Shown here one piece after another: positions 63,217-64,000 of a stretch of 64,000 nucleotides of DNA. Position numbers and translations under genes: made by a program. The first letter of the stretch is position 1. Every line of letters begins with the position of its first letter. Under the pieces are notes generated by a model that made no database searches, was not told the origin of the DNA, and worked only from the letters and a program-made list of their open reading frames with translations. Location: contig JBCCCR010000023.1 of NCBI GenBank assembly GCA_039033415.1, forward strand, positions 51,085-115,084, in the 5' to 3' direction. Origin of the DNA: Pseudomonadota bacterium. Lineage in GTDB: Bacteria; Pseudomonadota; Gammaproteobacteria; Xanthomonadales; SZUA-38.

Positions 63217-63738
63217 TTAATCGTTTCTAGCCAACCGGCGTGCCGCGGCTGCCAGCAGTCCGCGGGAATAAATCTTGTGAAAGCCAAGCAGCGCTGAGAA
63301 GACCCAGCCCAGGGTCGAACGCCCGCGGTCGCGATCGACTTTTGGCAGCACGGCCGAGCCAAACCACAGATCGGTGCCGCCGCCGGCAGCGCTGACGCGG
63401 AGCCAGGAACGAGTCCGGCCGCCAAGGTCTGTCAGCAGCAGCTCGTGCTCGCGGCGCGCCTCAACCGTCCAGACCGCAAAGTCTTCCCGCTGCGCGGCCG
63501 CGAGTTCGGCGACCTGCTGGTCGGTGGACGGTCGCCGAGCCGCGAGCCGAATCAGCCAACGCTCAAGCCGGAATAGCGGGCTGGTGTAGAACGCCCGGAC
63601 GTAGTCTTCCAGGGAAACCGACTTCGCACAGCGCAGGACGAAGCAGTCGGTGTAAGGCGGTTTACCGGGCTTTTCCCAGCCGTTCGCATAGCGCTGCAGC
63701 AGCGCGTCATCCGGCAGCGGTCGAAGCTCGACGCTCAT
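63217..63738 (-). CDS. Conserved hypothetical protein
   Basis: This 173 aa cytoplasmic protein shows no signal or transmembrane segment. The segment CAKSVSLEDYVRAFYTSPLF followed by RLERWLIRLA resembles unnamed bacterial proteins of the DUF2867-like type; I am not certain of that family. Its C-terminal half has HELLLTDLGGRTRSWLRV and a glycine-rich loop (GGGTDLWFGSAVLPK). It lies 33 bp upstream of the ABC exporter on the same strand and may form an operon with it. Confidence 0.65.
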   Translation of the reverse strand: MSVELRPLPDDALLQRYANGWEKPGKPPYTDCFVLRCAKSVSLEDYVRAFYTSPLFRLERWLIRLAARRPSTDQQVAELAAAQREDFAVWTVEARREHELLLTDLGGRTRSWLRVSAAGGGTDLWFGSAVLPKVDRDRGRSTLGWVFSALLGFHKIYSRGLLAAAARRLARND

Positions 63739-63810
63739 AACGTTCAGGCCCTCGTGTCGGTCATCAACACGCTGCTAGTGTCCTGTTTGGCAAGTTCATT
63801 GTATTTCAGC

Positions 63811-63984
63811 GCGTGTCCACAAGGCCCTGGAGTTAGGCGCGAGCCGCCGGCCAGGGTGATTCCCTGGCCAAGGCTCGCAACGCCGCTCCAGGCCTTGTGG
63901 TGCGCGCCCGAAGGGAGCCCCCTTGGGCACCAATAACCGCGTTGCATCGCTTGCCAAGGGCTACGGCCATTGCCGGCGCGATGC
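63811..63984. repeat. Nested palindromic structure at the right edge
   Basis: A large imperfect palindrome covers 63811-63906: outer arms CCACAAGGCC (63817-63826) and GGCCTTGTGG (63891-63900), inner GGCCAGGG / CCCTGGCC (63849-63869) and intervening arms around GCGAGCC / GGCTCGC. A second hairpin, GCCCgAAGG / CCTTgGGC, follows, and GCATCGC / GCGATGC pairs further right. It may be a MITE-like or other repeat family, but the window ends before its right boundary. A short reverse-strand frame inside shows nothing recognisable. Confidence 0.55.
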
Positions 63985-64000
63985 GCCTTGTTCTTGGCGC

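Noticed and set aside
63744..63947. 67 aa minus-strand frame at the right edge
   Set aside because: It consists mainly of the nested palindrome and has no ribosome binding site; I treat it as repeat sequence.
1..64000. CRISPR array, phage island or complete insertion sequence
   Set aside because: No regularly spaced direct repeats, transposase, integrase or phage structural gene was seen on either strand.

Overview
The window is GC-rich bacterial chromosome with about 49 supportable protein genes, no rRNA, tRNA, CRISPR array or recognisable transposase or phage gene. A TonB-dependent receptor, many Sec- and lipobox-type signal peptides, DUF1800/DUF1501, DUF885 and S9 peptidase genes, and secreted proteins ending in a short F-R-D-G-F-E motif suggest a heterotrophic Gammaproteobacterium near the Lysobacterales/Wenzhouxiangella group. 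That placement is inference from gene content only.

Layout. 1-15.3 kb: surface and regulatory region. Two right-handed beta-helix proteins flank an ECF sigma factor and a membrane Ser/Thr kinase with a TPR domain. A cohesin-like secreted protein, an exported short-chain dehydrogenase, a secreted protein of unknown role and a beta-lactamase-fold hydrolase with duplicated N-terminal modules follow. 15.3-32.8 kb: a mixed region with TsaC/Sua5, a DUF898-M48 protease pair, an unknown Rossmann-type protein coupled to a GST, the DUF1800-DUF1501 export pair, a phospholipase D-like protein, a HAD phosphatase, an SRPBCC protein, a class C beta-lactamase-like hydrolase, an SSS symporter with a small partner protein, a DUF4399 lipoprotein and an Nramp-fold transporter.

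33.0-46.7 kb: the most coherent metabolic block. VOC, RidA-like, FAD oxidase, [2Fe-2S] protein and FAD/[2Fe-2S] oxidoreductase genes form one run. A LysR gene follows, and divergent from it are a DapA-fold lyase/deaminase, a DUF885 peptidase-like lipoprotein, a TonB-dependent receptor and an amidohydrolase, with a convergent DPP-IV-type peptidase. The three-part dehydrogenase with a DapA-fold enzyme resembles D-hydroxyproline catabolism. With the peptidases and receptor, I infer uptake and breakdown of an imino-acid-containing peptide or opine-like amino acid.

46.8-55.8 kb: an exported VOC protein, a lipoprotein, a second DUF885-like gene that lacks the HEAYPGHH motif, a creatininase homologue, a class II aldolase, a Fur-box-preceded 37-codon membrane peptide, a PLP decarboxylase and a second S9 peptidase. 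55.9-63.7 kb: glycogen genes glgX and glgB downstream of an ECF sigma factor and a membrane protein, then an ABC exporter and a small unknown gene. Two intergenic spots (53.53-53.69 kb and 63.81-63.98 kb) are dense in perfect inverted repeats.
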